Shown: positions 1 to 7,083 of the stretch, in pieces
Layout of the letters: the number at the start of each line of letters is the position of its first letter
Numbering within the stretch: position 1 is the stretch's first letter
Notes under the pieces: generated by a model
Databases searched by the model: none
The model's input: the letters and a program-made list of their open reading frames with translations, nothing else
Told to the model about the DNA's origin: nothing
DNA from: Boseongicola sp. SB0662_bin_57
GTDB lineage: Bacteria > Pseudomonadota > Alphaproteobacteria > Rhodobacterales > Rhodobacteraceae
DNA length: 10,494 nt
Direction of reading: 5' to 3'
Assembly (NCBI GenBank): GCA_009839535.1
Contig: VXPN01000147.1
Span: forward strand, 1-10,494
Translations under genes and position numbers: made by a program

Positions 1-401
1 TCATGGCGCCTTGGAACGTCGGCAACATCGTCGAGAAGATCGAGTCCACCGGCAACGAGCGGGTCATTCTCACGGAACGCGGCGCGAGCTTCGGCTACAA
101 CATGCTGGTTTCGGACATGCGGAGCATTCCGATCATGGCCGAGACCGGGTGCCCGGTCGTCTTTGACGCGACTCACTCCGTGCAGTTGCCGGGAGCACAA
201 GGGAAATCGTCGGGCGGGCAGGCAGAATTCGTGGGGCCGCTGGCGCGCGCGGCTGTGGCTGTCGGCGTTTCGGCTGTCTTCATCGAAACCCACGAGGAGC
301 CCGCGCGTGCACCTTCTGACGGACCGAACATGGTTCCGCTGGACGAGATGGGAGGGCTCCTGCGGAAGCTGATCGAAATCGACCGGCTGGTGAAACCATG
401 A
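1..401 (+). CDS. kdsA: 3-deoxy-8-phosphooctulonate synthase (Kdo-8-P synthase), C-terminal part
   Basis: This enzyme condenses phosphoenolpyruvate with arabinose-5-phosphate to give Kdo-8-phosphate, a cytoplasmic step of Kdo synthesis for LPS or capsule. The gene is cut by the window edge: the first two bases finish a Phe codon, and 132 codons remain of a family that is usually about 275-285 residues. The visible part is the second half of the TIM barrel. It has the APW segment, the RGASFGYN motif, the VVFDATHSVQLPG stretch, the ETHEEPA segment near the C-terminus, and SDGPNMVPLDEM. These are family hallmarks. The reading frame is intact to the stop. Its TGA overlaps the ATG of the next gene (ATGA, 4 bp), so the pair is almost certainly translationally coupled. 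KdsD makes the arabinose-5-phosphate that KdsA consumes, so the pairing makes metabolic sense. Confidence 0.96.
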   Translation, partial: MAPWNVGNIVEKIESTGNERVILTERGASFGYNMLVSDMRSIPIMAETGCPVVFDATHSVQLPGAQGKSSGGQAEFVGPLARAAVAVGVSAVFIETHEEPARAPSDGPNMVPLDEMGGLLRKLIEIDRLVKP

Positions 402-1378
402 CCGTGGAGCACTTCAGCAAGGCGCTCCGCACCGATCTTGCAGGCCTGAACGCGCTGGCGGAAGACGTGAGCGGCATGACCCGAGACATCGAGGCCGCAC
501 TTGATCTCATCGAGAACATGAAGGGCCGCCTGATCGTCACCGGCCTTGGCAAGTCCGGACATGTCGGCGCGAAGCTCGCCGCAACCTTTACGTCAACGGG
601 AACGCCCGCCTATTTCCTGCATCCTGCCGAAGCGAGCCATGGGGATCTCGGCATGGTCCAGCCCGAGGACGTGATCCTCGCACTTTCCTGGTCCGGAGAG
701 ACTGCCGAGCTCTCCGACGTCCTGGCTTACGCGAAACGTCGTCGCGTGCCCCTCGTCGCCCTGACCAGCGATGCCGGCGGAACGCTGGCCCGCGCCGCCA
801 CGGTGGCATTGGTGCTTCCCAAGGTCCGTGAGGCCTGTCCGCACAATCTGGCGCCAACAACTTCGGCCCTGTTGCAACTGGCGGCTGGCGATGCCCTCGC
901 AGTCGCCCTGTTGCAGCGAAAGGGATTTGGCCCTGACAGCTTTCATGCATTCCATCCCGGAGGCTCTCTTGGCTCCGCTCTCAGACGTGTCGAAGAAATC
1001 ATGCACAAGGCCGACAAGCTGCCGCTCGTCGAATCCGGTGCGCCGGTGGTCGCGGCAATCAATGAACTGTCAGCCCGGGGCTTCGGGATTGTAGGCATCA
1101 CGGAAGGCGGGAAGCTCCAGGGCGTCATCACCGACGGTGACGTAAGGCGCTACCTGGAAAGAATGGCCGGATCGACGATGCAGGAAGCGCTCCACGATGC
1201 CCGGGCGGACGCCGTCATGACAGTGGACTCCGTCGCGCTTTCACCCGACACGATAGCGGGAGAAGCCCTGTCGGTACTGCAGGAGCGCCGGATCTCCGCT
1301 GCCTTCGTCCTGGATGAAGAAGGACGTCCCCTCGGGCTGATCACGATGCTCCGGCTGCTGAATCGCGGCACTGCCTGA
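398..1378 (+). CDS. kdsD: Arabinose-5-phosphate isomerase (SIS domain + two CBS domains)
   Basis: The protein converts ribulose-5-phosphate to arabinose-5-phosphate, the first committed step towards Kdo. It has 326 aa, the normal length for KdsD/KpsF/GutQ proteins. The SIS domain covers about residues 38-172, with GLGKSGH (49-55, including Lys52), HPAEASHGDLG (75-85), SWSGET (97-102, where LSNSGET is common), EACPHNLAPTTS (145-156) and HPGG (186-189). Two CBS domains follow at about 200-256 (GVITDGDVRR) and 271-324 (GLITMLRLL). The ATG overlaps the kdsA stop, which fixes the start. The capsule-associated name kpsF is equally possible, because sequence alone does not separate housekeeping KdsD from capsule KpsF. 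No clear terminator follows. A decayed paralogous copy lies at 3557-3760. Confidence 0.95.
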   Translation: MTVEHFSKALRTDLAGLNALAEDVSGMTRDIEAALDLIENMKGRLIVTGLGKSGHVGAKLAATFTSTGTPAYFLHPAEASHGDLGMVQPEDVILALSWSGETAELSDVLAYAKRRRVPLVALTSDAGGTLARAATVALVLPKVREACPHNLAPTTSALLQLAAGDALAVALLQRKGFGPDSFHAFHPGGSLGSALRRVEEIMHKADKLPLVESGAPVVAAINELSARGFGIVGITEGGKLQGVITDGDVRRYLERMAGSTMQEALHDARADAVMTVDSVALSPDTIAGEALSVLQERRISAAFVLDEEGRPLGLITMLRLLNRGTA

Positions 1379-1592
1379 AGCAATGTCCCCGCACACACTT
1401 CTCTATTTTGCTCCACGTCCGATCTGAGCTGCAAACTGGCCGCAGCAAGTCGAAATTCCTGGACCCGCAAATCGAACCGTCGGACTCAAATCAGAACAAA
1501 CAGCGCACATAGCGTGACTTGATCCCGTCGCTTCGGTTCACCGTATCGAAACGATGGACTCGCTTCAAAGAACTTCAAGTCACCGAGACGCT
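1379..1592. other. Intergenic region between convergent kdsD and GT25 genes
   Basis: This is a 214-bp gap between the 3' ends of two convergent genes. It is somewhat less GC-rich than its neighbours. I see no ORF with family character and no convincing terminator hairpin with a T-tract. A weak imperfect inverted repeat (TTCGGTTCACCGTATCGAA, four-base arms) lies near 1535-1553 and is too short to call. Confidence 0.5.
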
Positions 1593-2339
1593 CTACAACT
1601 GGTCTTTTGGAACCTTCCGCGCATTCACCTTACGCCATTGCTTCAATGAGCAGCGAAGCAGATGCCCGCTGCCAAGCAAACGCCTGATCTTTCTCGTGAA
1701 CGTGGGCTCCGGGCGGGTTCCAATTGTCGATGCACGTTTGTCACGAGGGCTGAAAACTATCCTTGGCACCAACGCCACCCCACCATGCTCAGGCAAGTCC
1801 AAGGGGAAGTCCGCCACCTGCCGCACCGGGCTTTGCGCTTCCAGCATCAACCTTGCCGTGAGACGATCGACGCAATAGGCCGTGGCCAAAAAGGGCGTCG
1901 TCGCGAGCGCAAACGCGCTGGAACCGACGCCAAGCAATGGCAGACCAGTTCCCTTGACGTAGGCTTTTCCGTAGTCCAGGAGCATGATCGGCGCTGACAT
2001 GAAACCTTTGGTCGCGACAAAGGTGTTGAGTCGATCACCAACAATCGCGTCGTCTTCCATAATCAACGCATGCGTTGCGTCCGTTTCGAGAAATCTCCGA
2101 TAAACCTCTCGGTGTGACAGTGCACAGGCCAACTCGGCGTCCGTGGCCGGCCGCGCGTATCGCCGCAGCCAAGCACGCCTGTCCACCTCTTTTTCCAAAG
2201 CACTGCCCAAACCGCGGCGACCGTCGATGGCGTCAAATATCTCTACTTCAAAATCGAGCACCGCCAATCGGCCGGCCAATTCGACTCTGCGCGAATTCCT
2301 GTCTCGGAGGGAAATGACGTATGCGCAAAATCCAGTCAC
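1593..2339 (-). CDS. Glycosyltransferase family 25 (LPS/capsule sugar transferase)
   Basis: This is a 248-aa protein of the LgtB/LpsA-type family 25, whose members transfer sugars, often galactose, onto LPS core or other surface glycans at the cytoplasmic face of the inner membrane. The N-terminus AYVISLRDRNSRR (6-18) is typical. It is followed by the ELACALSHREVYRRFLE block (69-85) and the acidic ALIMEDDAIV motif (91-100, probable metal or nucleotide-sugar site). A later ATAYCVDRLTARLM/VADFPLD region resembles the family's second conserved block. The start is GTG at 2339, supported by AAGGA about 7 bases upstream. That Shine-Dalgarno sequence lies inside a 12-codon GT2-like stub (2339-2377) whose TAG shares its G with this GTG. 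The donor and acceptor sugars cannot be read from the sequence. It sits 3' of the GT2 gene on the same strand. Confidence 0.88.
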   Translation of the reverse strand: MTGFCAYVISLRDRNSRRVELAGRLAVLDFEVEIFDAIDGRRGLGSALEKEVDRRAWLRRYARPATDAELACALSHREVYRRFLETDATHALIMEDDAIVGDRLNTFVATKGFMSAPIMLLDYGKAYVKGTGLPLLGVGSSAFALATTPFLATAYCVDRLTARLMLEAQSPVRQVADFPLDLPEHGGVALVPRIVFSPRDKRASTIGTRPEPTFTRKIRRLLGSGHLLRCSLKQWRKVNARKVPKDQL

Positions 2340-2377
2340 TACGGTTCCTTGGCCGGAATGACGATCGAAACAGACAC
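2339..2377 (-). pseudogene. 12-codon stub of a second GT2 glycosyltransferase N-terminus
   Basis: Read on the minus strand from GTG at 2377, this frame gives MSVSIVIPAKEP and then TAG. That is the classic first strand of a GT-A family 2 glycosyltransferase. It matches the N-terminus of the intact GT2 at 3392 (MSVSIIIPTKDR): I count 29 of 36 identical bases between 2377-2342 and 3392-3357. A plausible ribosome-binding sequence (TAGGGG) precedes the GTG. The frame stops after 12 codons in TAGTG, and the last G belongs to the GTG start of the GT25 gene. The best reading is a recombination scar in which a GT2 gene was replaced by GT25 just after its start. It may now act as a leader that couples ribosomes into GT25. 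Confidence 0.6.
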
Positions 2378-2588
2378 AGTGCCCCTACTGTCATACCATT
2401 GCATTTGCCCGCAACCCGCCAATTTTCCGCGACCGACCTTTCCAAGTCGGTCTGCGCGATGGAGTGCGGCAAGTCGACGATCAGATCGTAGCACCGACAA
2501 CGACCGTCCGCGCAGCGACAGGTTGGCTCAACGCCGCGTTGGCCGGGCCGCATGGAATGCATGGACTCGAGAAACAAAGGCGGTGGAC
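2378..2588 (-). other. Gap between GT2 and the GT2 stub; possible coupled but broken ORF
   Basis: This stretch lies between the GT2 stop and the GT2 stub. One minus-strand frame (2592 down to 2248, 114 codons) begins with a GTG overlapping the GT2 TGA as GTGA, the arrangement expected of a coupled downstream gene. It includes a fairly protein-like section (YDLIVDLPHSIAQTDLERSV). It then runs into the GT25 gene in the wrong frame and has no family character I recognise. It may be the remains of a lost gene, or chance. I do not call it a gene. Confidence 0.3.
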
Positions 2589-3392
2589 TCACCGCAAACG
2601 GCCAAAAGAGGCCTGAATTCCGATCTGAACGCGCAACTTGAGAATTCGCAGCTGATATTTTCGTCGCAGGCCCGGCGCCTCTCTTGCCAACAGGTCGCCG
2701 TGTTTCGCGAGAATCCGCTTGAAGGATGCCAACCGGTCTTCCGTGCCAGCACCGACCATGATTCGCTCGGCGTCACTTGACCCGGCGCGGGCGTGGACCA
2801 CGTAGCCCCTGGTGTCATCAAAGAACATGCCTATGCCGGCTTTCGCAAGACGCATGCAAAACTCAACATCCTCATGGATCAGAAGATGCTCGTCCAACCC
2901 GCCGACATCAAGAAACACGTCGCGCCGAACCCAGAGTCCGCCTGTTCCTGTCAGCCTGGAAATCAACGGCGTAGCGGTGTCACGATATCCAAACCGGCCT
3001 CGCCGTGGAACAAACCTGTCCTTTCTGCCCGGCTTTCTTCGAATCCTGGCGCAGATGCCATAGCCTGCGCCCATCTCCAGTTTCGCGACTTCAGTGATCC
3101 TTTGAGGATAGGTCGGCAATACCTCGTCGTCGTCATCCAGGAACAGGATCAATGGATGCCTGGCCAGGCTCACGCCTAAGTTTCTTGCCGCCGACGGACC
3201 CGAGCGCATGCCGTCGTTTTGAACGAGACGCACGCCCTCCCCCTCCTCGATGACTTCAGTCGCGGGAACCTTGCACCTGTCGTCTACCACGATGATCTCG
3301 CCGCCGTCCGGCAGCGCCGTCTTCGCCGACGAGACCGCGCGCGCAAGACCGTCAGGCCGATCCTTGGTGGGTATGATGATCGAGACAGACAC
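2589..3392 (-). CDS. Glycosyltransferase family 2
   Basis: This is a 267-aa GT-A-fold glycosyltransferase of family 2, probably adding one sugar to the surface glycan built by this locus. Visible elements are the N-terminal strand VSIIIPTKDRPDGL (3-16), EIIVVDDR (32-39), GPSAARNLGVSLA (65-77), the DDDD metal-binding motif (86-89, in LILFLDDDDE), a GGLWVRRDVFLDVGGLDE block (151-168), and the HEDVEFCMRL catalytic-base region (173-182). No transmembrane segment is evident, so it is likely a soluble or peripheral cytoplasmic enzyme. The start is GTG at 3392. I see no strong Shine-Dalgarno sequence in front of it, but the protein begins exactly where the family does. Its N-terminal codons are repeated in the stub upstream of GT25. 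The acceptor and sugar donor are unknown. Confidence 0.93.
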   Translation of the reverse strand: MSVSIIIPTKDRPDGLARAVSSAKTALPDGGEIIVVDDRCKVPATEVIEEGEGVRLVQNDGMRSGPSAARNLGVSLARHPLILFLDDDDEVLPTYPQRITEVAKLEMGAGYGICARIRRKPGRKDRFVPRRGRFGYRDTATPLISRLTGTGGLWVRRDVFLDVGGLDEHLLIHEDVEFCMRLAKAGIGMFFDDTRGYVVHARAGSSDAERIMVGAGTEDRLASFKRILAKHGDLLAREAPGLRRKYQLRILKLRVQIGIQASFGRLR

Positions 3393-4038
3393 AACGCAAT
3401 TTAGCCGGAAATTCAGGGGGAGTTGAAGCGGCGTCTTGCAACCATCCTGTGCAATTTCAGGGGATTCCGACCCAGGGGGGAGGCGCCGGTCAACCCGTCA
3501 TCCTTATGGCGAGGGCTGTTCCGACGTCACTTTGGGAAACGCTTCGAGCGAACAATGGGCCACCTGATTGTCTGTCGCCGTGGCATGCCGGCCATGTCCG
3601 TGCAAGGCTTGCTGCCGCGACACTCATGTCCATGGGACTGCCAGCCCGTTGTCTGCGTCCTGCCGAAGCGATCCTGGTGGATGTGCTCGGTCCGGCCCGA
3701 AAGCGTGAACCTTGCGCCTTGCAGTTTCGCAGAGATGGCCGACCTCTCCGACGTACTGGCCATCGAGAATGGTCACCGACAGCCAAGGCAGGGTGCATCC
3801 CGAAGTCCTCGATGCACACGCCTATGCGTGGCACGTCAGAACATCGGTCTGCACGTCATCATCCACGCAGTGGCAATGACCGGGGCGGTGCCGGCGCGGA
3901 GCATCGTCACAGCATGACCGGACGCGACCTGCCCAGAATGACGCCAAGCGTACGGGCGGGTTGACTAATGCTGACGTTGATGATGAATGGCGTTCCGCGA
4001 TGAGAAATGAAAGAATGACCTGAACACGTATCCCAACC
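3393..4038. other. 646-bp stretch without an intact gene (divergent promoter region plus gene debris)
   Basis: This region lies between the divergent GT2 (minus) and GT8 (plus) genes, so it must hold their promoters unless they are read from outside. Its middle third is a decayed kdsD-like fragment (3557-3760). From about 3771 to 3880 one plus frame reads VTDSQGRVHPEVLDAHAYAW, which looks like protein but matches no family I know. Near the GT8 end a TTGACT hexamer at 3961-3966 could be a -35 box, but no good -10 follows at the right distance. The two overlapping plus-strand frames here (3423-3917 and 3449-3964) are not genes. They are open by composition and each carries pieces of the fossil. 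Confidence 0.6.
3557..3760 (+). pseudogene. Decayed fragment of a second kdsD/kpsF-type isomerase gene
   Basis: This stretch matches codons 43-110 of the intact kdsD (bases 523-726) over the same 204-bp length, but in shifting frames. One frame gives GHLIV (compare GRLIV). The next gives HVRARLAAATLMSMGLPARCLRPAEA (compare HVGAKLAATFTSTGTP and LHPAEA). The first frame then returns with MADLSDVLA (compare TAELSDVLA). By eye, 3636-3671 matches 600-635 at 28 of 36 bases, and 3741-3760 matches 707-726 at 18 of 20 bases. A net +2 shift near 3580 and a -2 shift between 3672 and 3740 break the frame. The N-terminal 40 codons, the distal SIS half and both CBS domains are not recognisable. The divergence suggests an old paralogue rather than a recent copy of the neighbouring gene. 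Confidence 0.75.
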
Positions 4039-4962
4039 ATGCAAGTCGTTTATGGCGTCAATTCCAGCTATCTTTTTCCGGCCTTGGTTTCGGCATATTC
4101 GATATGGAAGAATGCCAGCCATCCAGTCGACATAACGATATTCGGTGACAAGTTTGGACATCGTGACCACGATTTCATTCGGCAGGTTGGCACACGTTGC
4201 GGACACGCCATTTCGGTTCGGAACTTTGATTCAAGTCGCTTTGACGAGTTTTCCCGAACCAGCCAAGCCCGTTTCCCGGCGATTAGCCTGCTGCCATTGG
4301 TTCTTCCGAGGCTGATTGAAGGCCGGTGCCTGTTCCTTGACGCTGACACGTTGGTGCTGGGAGATGTATGGGAACTCCTCTCCAGCGATCTTGGAGGAAT
4401 GCCTATCGGGGCCTGCATCGACGCCGGGCAGGTGCGCTTGAGCGGAAAATACCTGAGGACCAGAAAAACGCATTTGATGCACACTGCAAAGGCGCGAAAC
4501 AAGAGGGCGGCAGAGATTCGGCGCATTTCCAGCCTCGGCTTCATTCCTGGCGAACAGTACTTTAATTCCGGTGTAATGGTCATGGATTGTGATGCGATCC
4601 GAGAGTCCATGGACCCGGACGAGCTTTCCAGTCAGGACGGGCTTAGGCCGTTCTTGAACCACTGGCCTGATCAGGATCGATTGAATGAAGTCTTCGCGGG
4701 CAGATGGCATCAATTCCCTCTCAAGTGGAATGCCAGTACCAGCATCCGGAAGGGTCGCATCTTGCTGACCCGCAATCACTGGTCTGGCGCACTTCGTGAA
4801 CAGATGCACGAAGCTGCAAATTATCCACAAATTCGCCATTTCATGGGATCAAAAAAGAAACCATGGACCAGGTCTTGGAGATCCTTCATCGGGCGCAAAG
4901 CCTACCGCGACTATGCTGGCGTCCTCCGAGAGTTCGAGGCCAAGGTAGGGTTGAACTCCTGA
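4039..4962 (+). CDS. Glycosyltransferase family 8
   Basis: This is a 307-aa GT-A-fold retaining glycosyltransferase of family 8, the family of LPS alpha-galactosyl- and alpha-glucosyltransferases (for example RfaI/RfaJ, LgtC). Visible elements are the N-terminal VVYGVNSSYLFPALVSAYSI (3-22), the DAD metal-binding motif in CLFLDADTLVLGD (97-109), GEQYFNSGVMVMD (171-183), WPDQDRLNEVF (209-219), PLKWN (227-231), and the C-terminal IRHFMG (265-270) followed by KKPW, which supplies the conserved His and Lys. The ATG at 4039 is the first possible start, because an in-frame TGA lies at 4021-4023. The Shine-Dalgarno sequence is weak. Base composition looks less GC-rich than in the flanking genes, which may indicate separate acquisition. 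The gene ends about 30 bp before the IS1595-family element, and its C-terminus appears complete. Confidence 0.92.
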   Translation: MQVVYGVNSSYLFPALVSAYSIWKNASHPVDITIFGDKFGHRDHDFIRQVGTRCGHAISVRNFDSSRFDEFSRTSQARFPAISLLPLVLPRLIEGRCLFLDADTLVLGDVWELLSSDLGGMPIGACIDAGQVRLSGKYLRTRKTHLMHTAKARNKRAAEIRRISSLGFIPGEQYFNSGVMVMDCDAIRESMDPDELSSQDGLRPFLNHWPDQDRLNEVFAGRWHQFPLKWNASTSIRKGRILLTRNHWSGALREQMHEAANYPQIRHFMGSKKKPWTRSWRSFIGRKAYRDYAGVLREFEAKVGLNS

Positions 4963-5946
4963 GTGCTTGGCCTCTGGGCATTGCATTCCCCAAGGTTCAG
5001 TTTGCAAATCGTGTGCATGACCTGTCGATCGCGTTGGCGAGGCAGGTGCGAGGCGCTGTCCAGCTCGACCTGCTGGAACCATCGCAGGTAGTTGTCGAGA
5101 TACCTGGTCGCGATCCCGCGGCAGCGCCTCAGGAAACCTTTCAGCTGGCCATGCCGGCTGTTGACCGTCTGGATGTGAAAGGCGTTCCGAACCCGTTCGC
5201 CTCGGGACAGGTTGAGCGCTTCGTGGCGGACGCCCATGGCGGCGGCGCAAGGCGGGTATGCGCGATGTCCGTCACTGACCAGGACGATGTCATCGTCCAC
5301 GACCGGTTCGATGGCCTCCCGCAGTGCGTCGGCATTGACCGCCGGAAGAACCGCGCTGACCGTCATGCCGCTGCGGTCGGCGGCAACCAGCACCGGAACC
5401 TGCTCGGACGACAGGCCGCGCTTGCCCGCCTTGCCGCCGCGGCGGCGCGCCTTGCGATCAAGGTGCCGCTCGCTTGCGGCTTTCCAGCACATAGGTTTCG
5501 TCGGCCTCGACAATGCCGGCGAGCTTTCGCGAATCCCGGCTTTCGGCCGCAAGGAAACGGTGCCGCCAACGGAAGGCCGTGTTGACGGCAAGTCCGCAGC
5601 GCCCGGCGGACGCGCGCACCGTTTCCCCCTCCGCGAGACAGGTTCCGAATTCCAGCCACCTCTCCTTGCGGTGAAGGCCCGCCAGCGGCGTGCCCGTCGC
5701 TGCATTGAACGTCTTCCCGCAGCCCTTGCACTGATAGCGGCGCAGGCCGCGCGCCTTGCCGCGCGAAACGGCGCCGGGAGTGCCGCAATGCGGGCAGCGG
5801 CGATCCTCGCCAACGCCCGCCTCGATCGCGGCCAGCGAGGCCGACGCCTGCGAGCCTCCGGAGAGCACTGCCTCGGCCTCCCTGCGTTGTGCCGCGCTGA
5901 GCTGGTCAACCTGGGCGAGCCAGGCCTGAAGCTGCTTGCGGTTCAT
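4911..5946 (-). pseudogene. IS1595-family transposase, frameshifted
   Basis: The frame starts at ATG 5946 and runs 162 codons to 5458. It has a zinc ribbon (Cys51, Cys54, Cys73, Cys76, in CPHCG and YQCKGCGKTF), a helix-turn-helix-like ETVRASAGRCGLAVNTAF region, and the first catalytic Asp in IVEADETYV (145-153). After ESRK a single missing base near 5472 ends this frame. The protein continues in the next frame with ERHLDRKARRRGGKAGKRG, a second acidic site in VLVSDGHRAY, and a C-terminal block HIQTVNSRHGQLKGFLRR followed by YLDNYLRWFQ, which carries Asn where DDE enzymes have Glu, as in part of this family. The second frame reads through the inverted repeat into GT8 and stops only at 4911, so the native stop is also lost or shifted. 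It is unlikely to make an active enzyme unless recoding occurs. Confidence 0.85.
4993..5025 (+). repeat. Left imperfect inverted end of the IS1595-family element
   Basis: This end contains AGGTTCAGTT and, 13 bases further in, CATGACCTGT. Both blocks recur in inverted orientation at 5975-6011. The transposase frame reads through it, and a TGA in another frame sits inside the repeat (complement near 4996-4998), which may be the original stop. Confidence 0.6.
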
Positions 5947-5974
5947 CGTCTCTCGTTTCCTGCTCCGCGCAGAA

Positions 5975-6011
5975 ACATGTCATGAACGCGTGCATTTCAT
6001 GAACTGAGCCT
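5975..6011 (-). repeat. Right imperfect inverted end of the IS1595-family element
   Basis: Read on the minus strand it begins AGGCTCAGTT and ends CATGACATGT, pairing with 4993-5025. It lies about 30 bp upstream of the transposase ATG and about 30 bp beyond the galU stop codon. Confidence 0.6.
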
Positions 6012-6043
6012 GCCTGAAGTCCGTGTTGGCGCCGCGCGCCTCT

Positions 6044-6946
6044 TCACTTCGCAATCAGAGGACCGTCCTTGGTTCGAATCCGCTTGAGGTATTCGGCAAA
6101 TTCATGTCCCAGTTCGTCATGAGCAAGTCCGAATGCGACCGTTGCCTGGAGAAACCCAGCCTTTGAGCCGCAATCAAATCTTTGGCCATCGAACCGATAG
6201 CCATACACCTTGCGCCCGGAGCCAACTTCATTCGCGATTGCATCGGTGAGGTGAATCTCGCCGTCTGCGGACGCTTCATTCCTGGCAAGACCAGTCAGCA
6301 CCTCTGGTGACAGAATGTACCGCCCTATCACGGCGAGATTCGACGGCGCAGTCCCTGGGTCTGGCTTCTCGATCAAACCTCGGACCGCGACAACCGGTCC
6401 AGTGCCTGCATCCACATCCAACACGCCGTATGTTGACGTCGCGTCGGGCGAGACCTCCATTGTCGCTACCATGCACCCACCGGTTTCCTCGTGGGCTTCG
6501 ATCATCTGCTGCAAGCAGGGAACCTCGGCTGCGATTACGTCATCAGGCAGAATTACCGCAAACATCTCGTTCGGGGAGATCAATTGACGTGCGCACCAGA
6601 CGGCATGGCCAAGTCCGAGCGGCCTATGCTGCCTGACATAGGCGATTGTGCCCGACTTCATTGTCGTCCTGTCGAGTTCTTGGAGCAGCTCGGTTCGCCC
6701 CTTCTCGCGCACGGCCAATTCGAGCTCGGGAGCATCGTCAAAATAATCTTCAAGTGCGCTCTTGCCACGCGAGGTGACGAATATGTACTCGGTGATTCCC
6801 GCCGCTCGCGCCTCGTCAATGGCGTACTGGATCAGTGGCCGGTCAACCAAGGTCATGATCTCCTTTGGTATCGACTTTGTCGCTGGCAAGAACCGCGTGC
6901 CGAGTCCAGCTATCGGAAAGACTGCCTTGGTAACCCTTCTTGGCAT
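6044..6946 (-). CDS. galU: UTP--glucose-1-phosphate uridylyltransferase
   Basis: The enzyme makes UDP-glucose from UTP and glucose-1-phosphate in the cytoplasm, feeding glucosyl and, after epimerisation, galactosyl transfer. The protein has 300 aa, normal for GalU. It has the nucleotide-binding signature GLGTRFLPATKSIPK (14-28), VDRPLIQYAIDEA (34-46), QHRPLGLGHAVWCA (106-119), LPDDVI (133-138), the LIEKP loop (191-195), GEIHLTDAI (229-237) and FDCGSKAGFLQA (257-268). I chose ATG 6946, although the frame is open back to 7108. All GalU homology begins right after this ATG, and GGGGG lies at a good spacing upstream. It is last in a minus-strand run behind the 7084-7905 glycosyltransferase, with a 137-bp gap, so it may have its own promoter. 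An IS element sits just beyond its stop. Confidence 0.96.
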   Translation of the reverse strand: MPRRVTKAVFPIAGLGTRFLPATKSIPKEIMTLVDRPLIQYAIDEARAAGITEYIFVTSRGKSALEDYFDDAPELELAVREKGRTELLQELDRTTMKSGTIAYVRQHRPLGLGHAVWCARQLISPNEMFAVILPDDVIAAEVPCLQQMIEAHEETGGCMVATMEVSPDATSTYGVLDVDAGTGPVVAVRGLIEKPDPGTAPSNLAVIGRYILSPEVLTGLARNEASADGEIHLTDAIANEVGSGRKVYGYRFDGQRFDCGSKAGFLQATVAFGLAHDELGHEFAEYLKRIRTKDGPLIAK

Positions 6947-7083
6947 TTCCTGCCCCCGTTGCCGCCGACTCTCAATCGTGTCGATTTCGCAAAGCTGGTT
7001 CTTCACTTGGTTCAACGCGGTCGGCGATATCGCATGTCGGGCTTGCAGTGCAATCTCATTCCAGCTCGCGCCGCGAAGCGCCG

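Larger units (their letters stand above)
4993..6011 (-). mobile_element. IS1595-family insertion sequence
   Basis: The element is about 1.02 kb and is bounded by imperfect inverted ends. AGGTTCAGTT at 4993-5002 pairs with the complement of AACTGAGCCT at 6002-6011 (9 of 10). A second internal block, CATGACCTGT at 5016-5025, pairs with the complement of ACATGTCATG at 5975-5984 (9 of 10). The size fits the IS1595 family. I see no matching 8-bp target duplication, so the ends may be off by a few bases or the flanks may have been rearranged. It lies between the GT8 stop and the galU stop and breaks neither gene. Confidence 0.75.

Noticed and set aside
593..1006. Antisense frames over kdsD
   Set aside because: They are shadows of a clearly conserved gene in high-GC DNA.
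3423..3964. Two long overlapping plus-strand frames (3423-3917 and 3449-3964) as candidate genes
   Set aside because: Each carries only alternating pieces of the kdsD fossil and otherwise has poor protein composition. They are open because of high GC content.
3961..3989. A sigma-70-like promoter for GT8 beginning at TTGACT
   Set aside because: The -35 resembles consensus, but no hexamer 16-18 bases downstream matches a -10 well.
4231..4839. A 202-codon minus-strand frame antisense to GT8
   Set aside because: It is a shadow of the GT8 gene, with no motif or start signal and unlikely composition.
6028..6040. GC-rich hairpin (GGCGC/GCGCC, 3-base loop) just after the galU stop as a terminator
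   Set aside because: The stem is only five base pairs and no T-tract follows on the transcribed strand.
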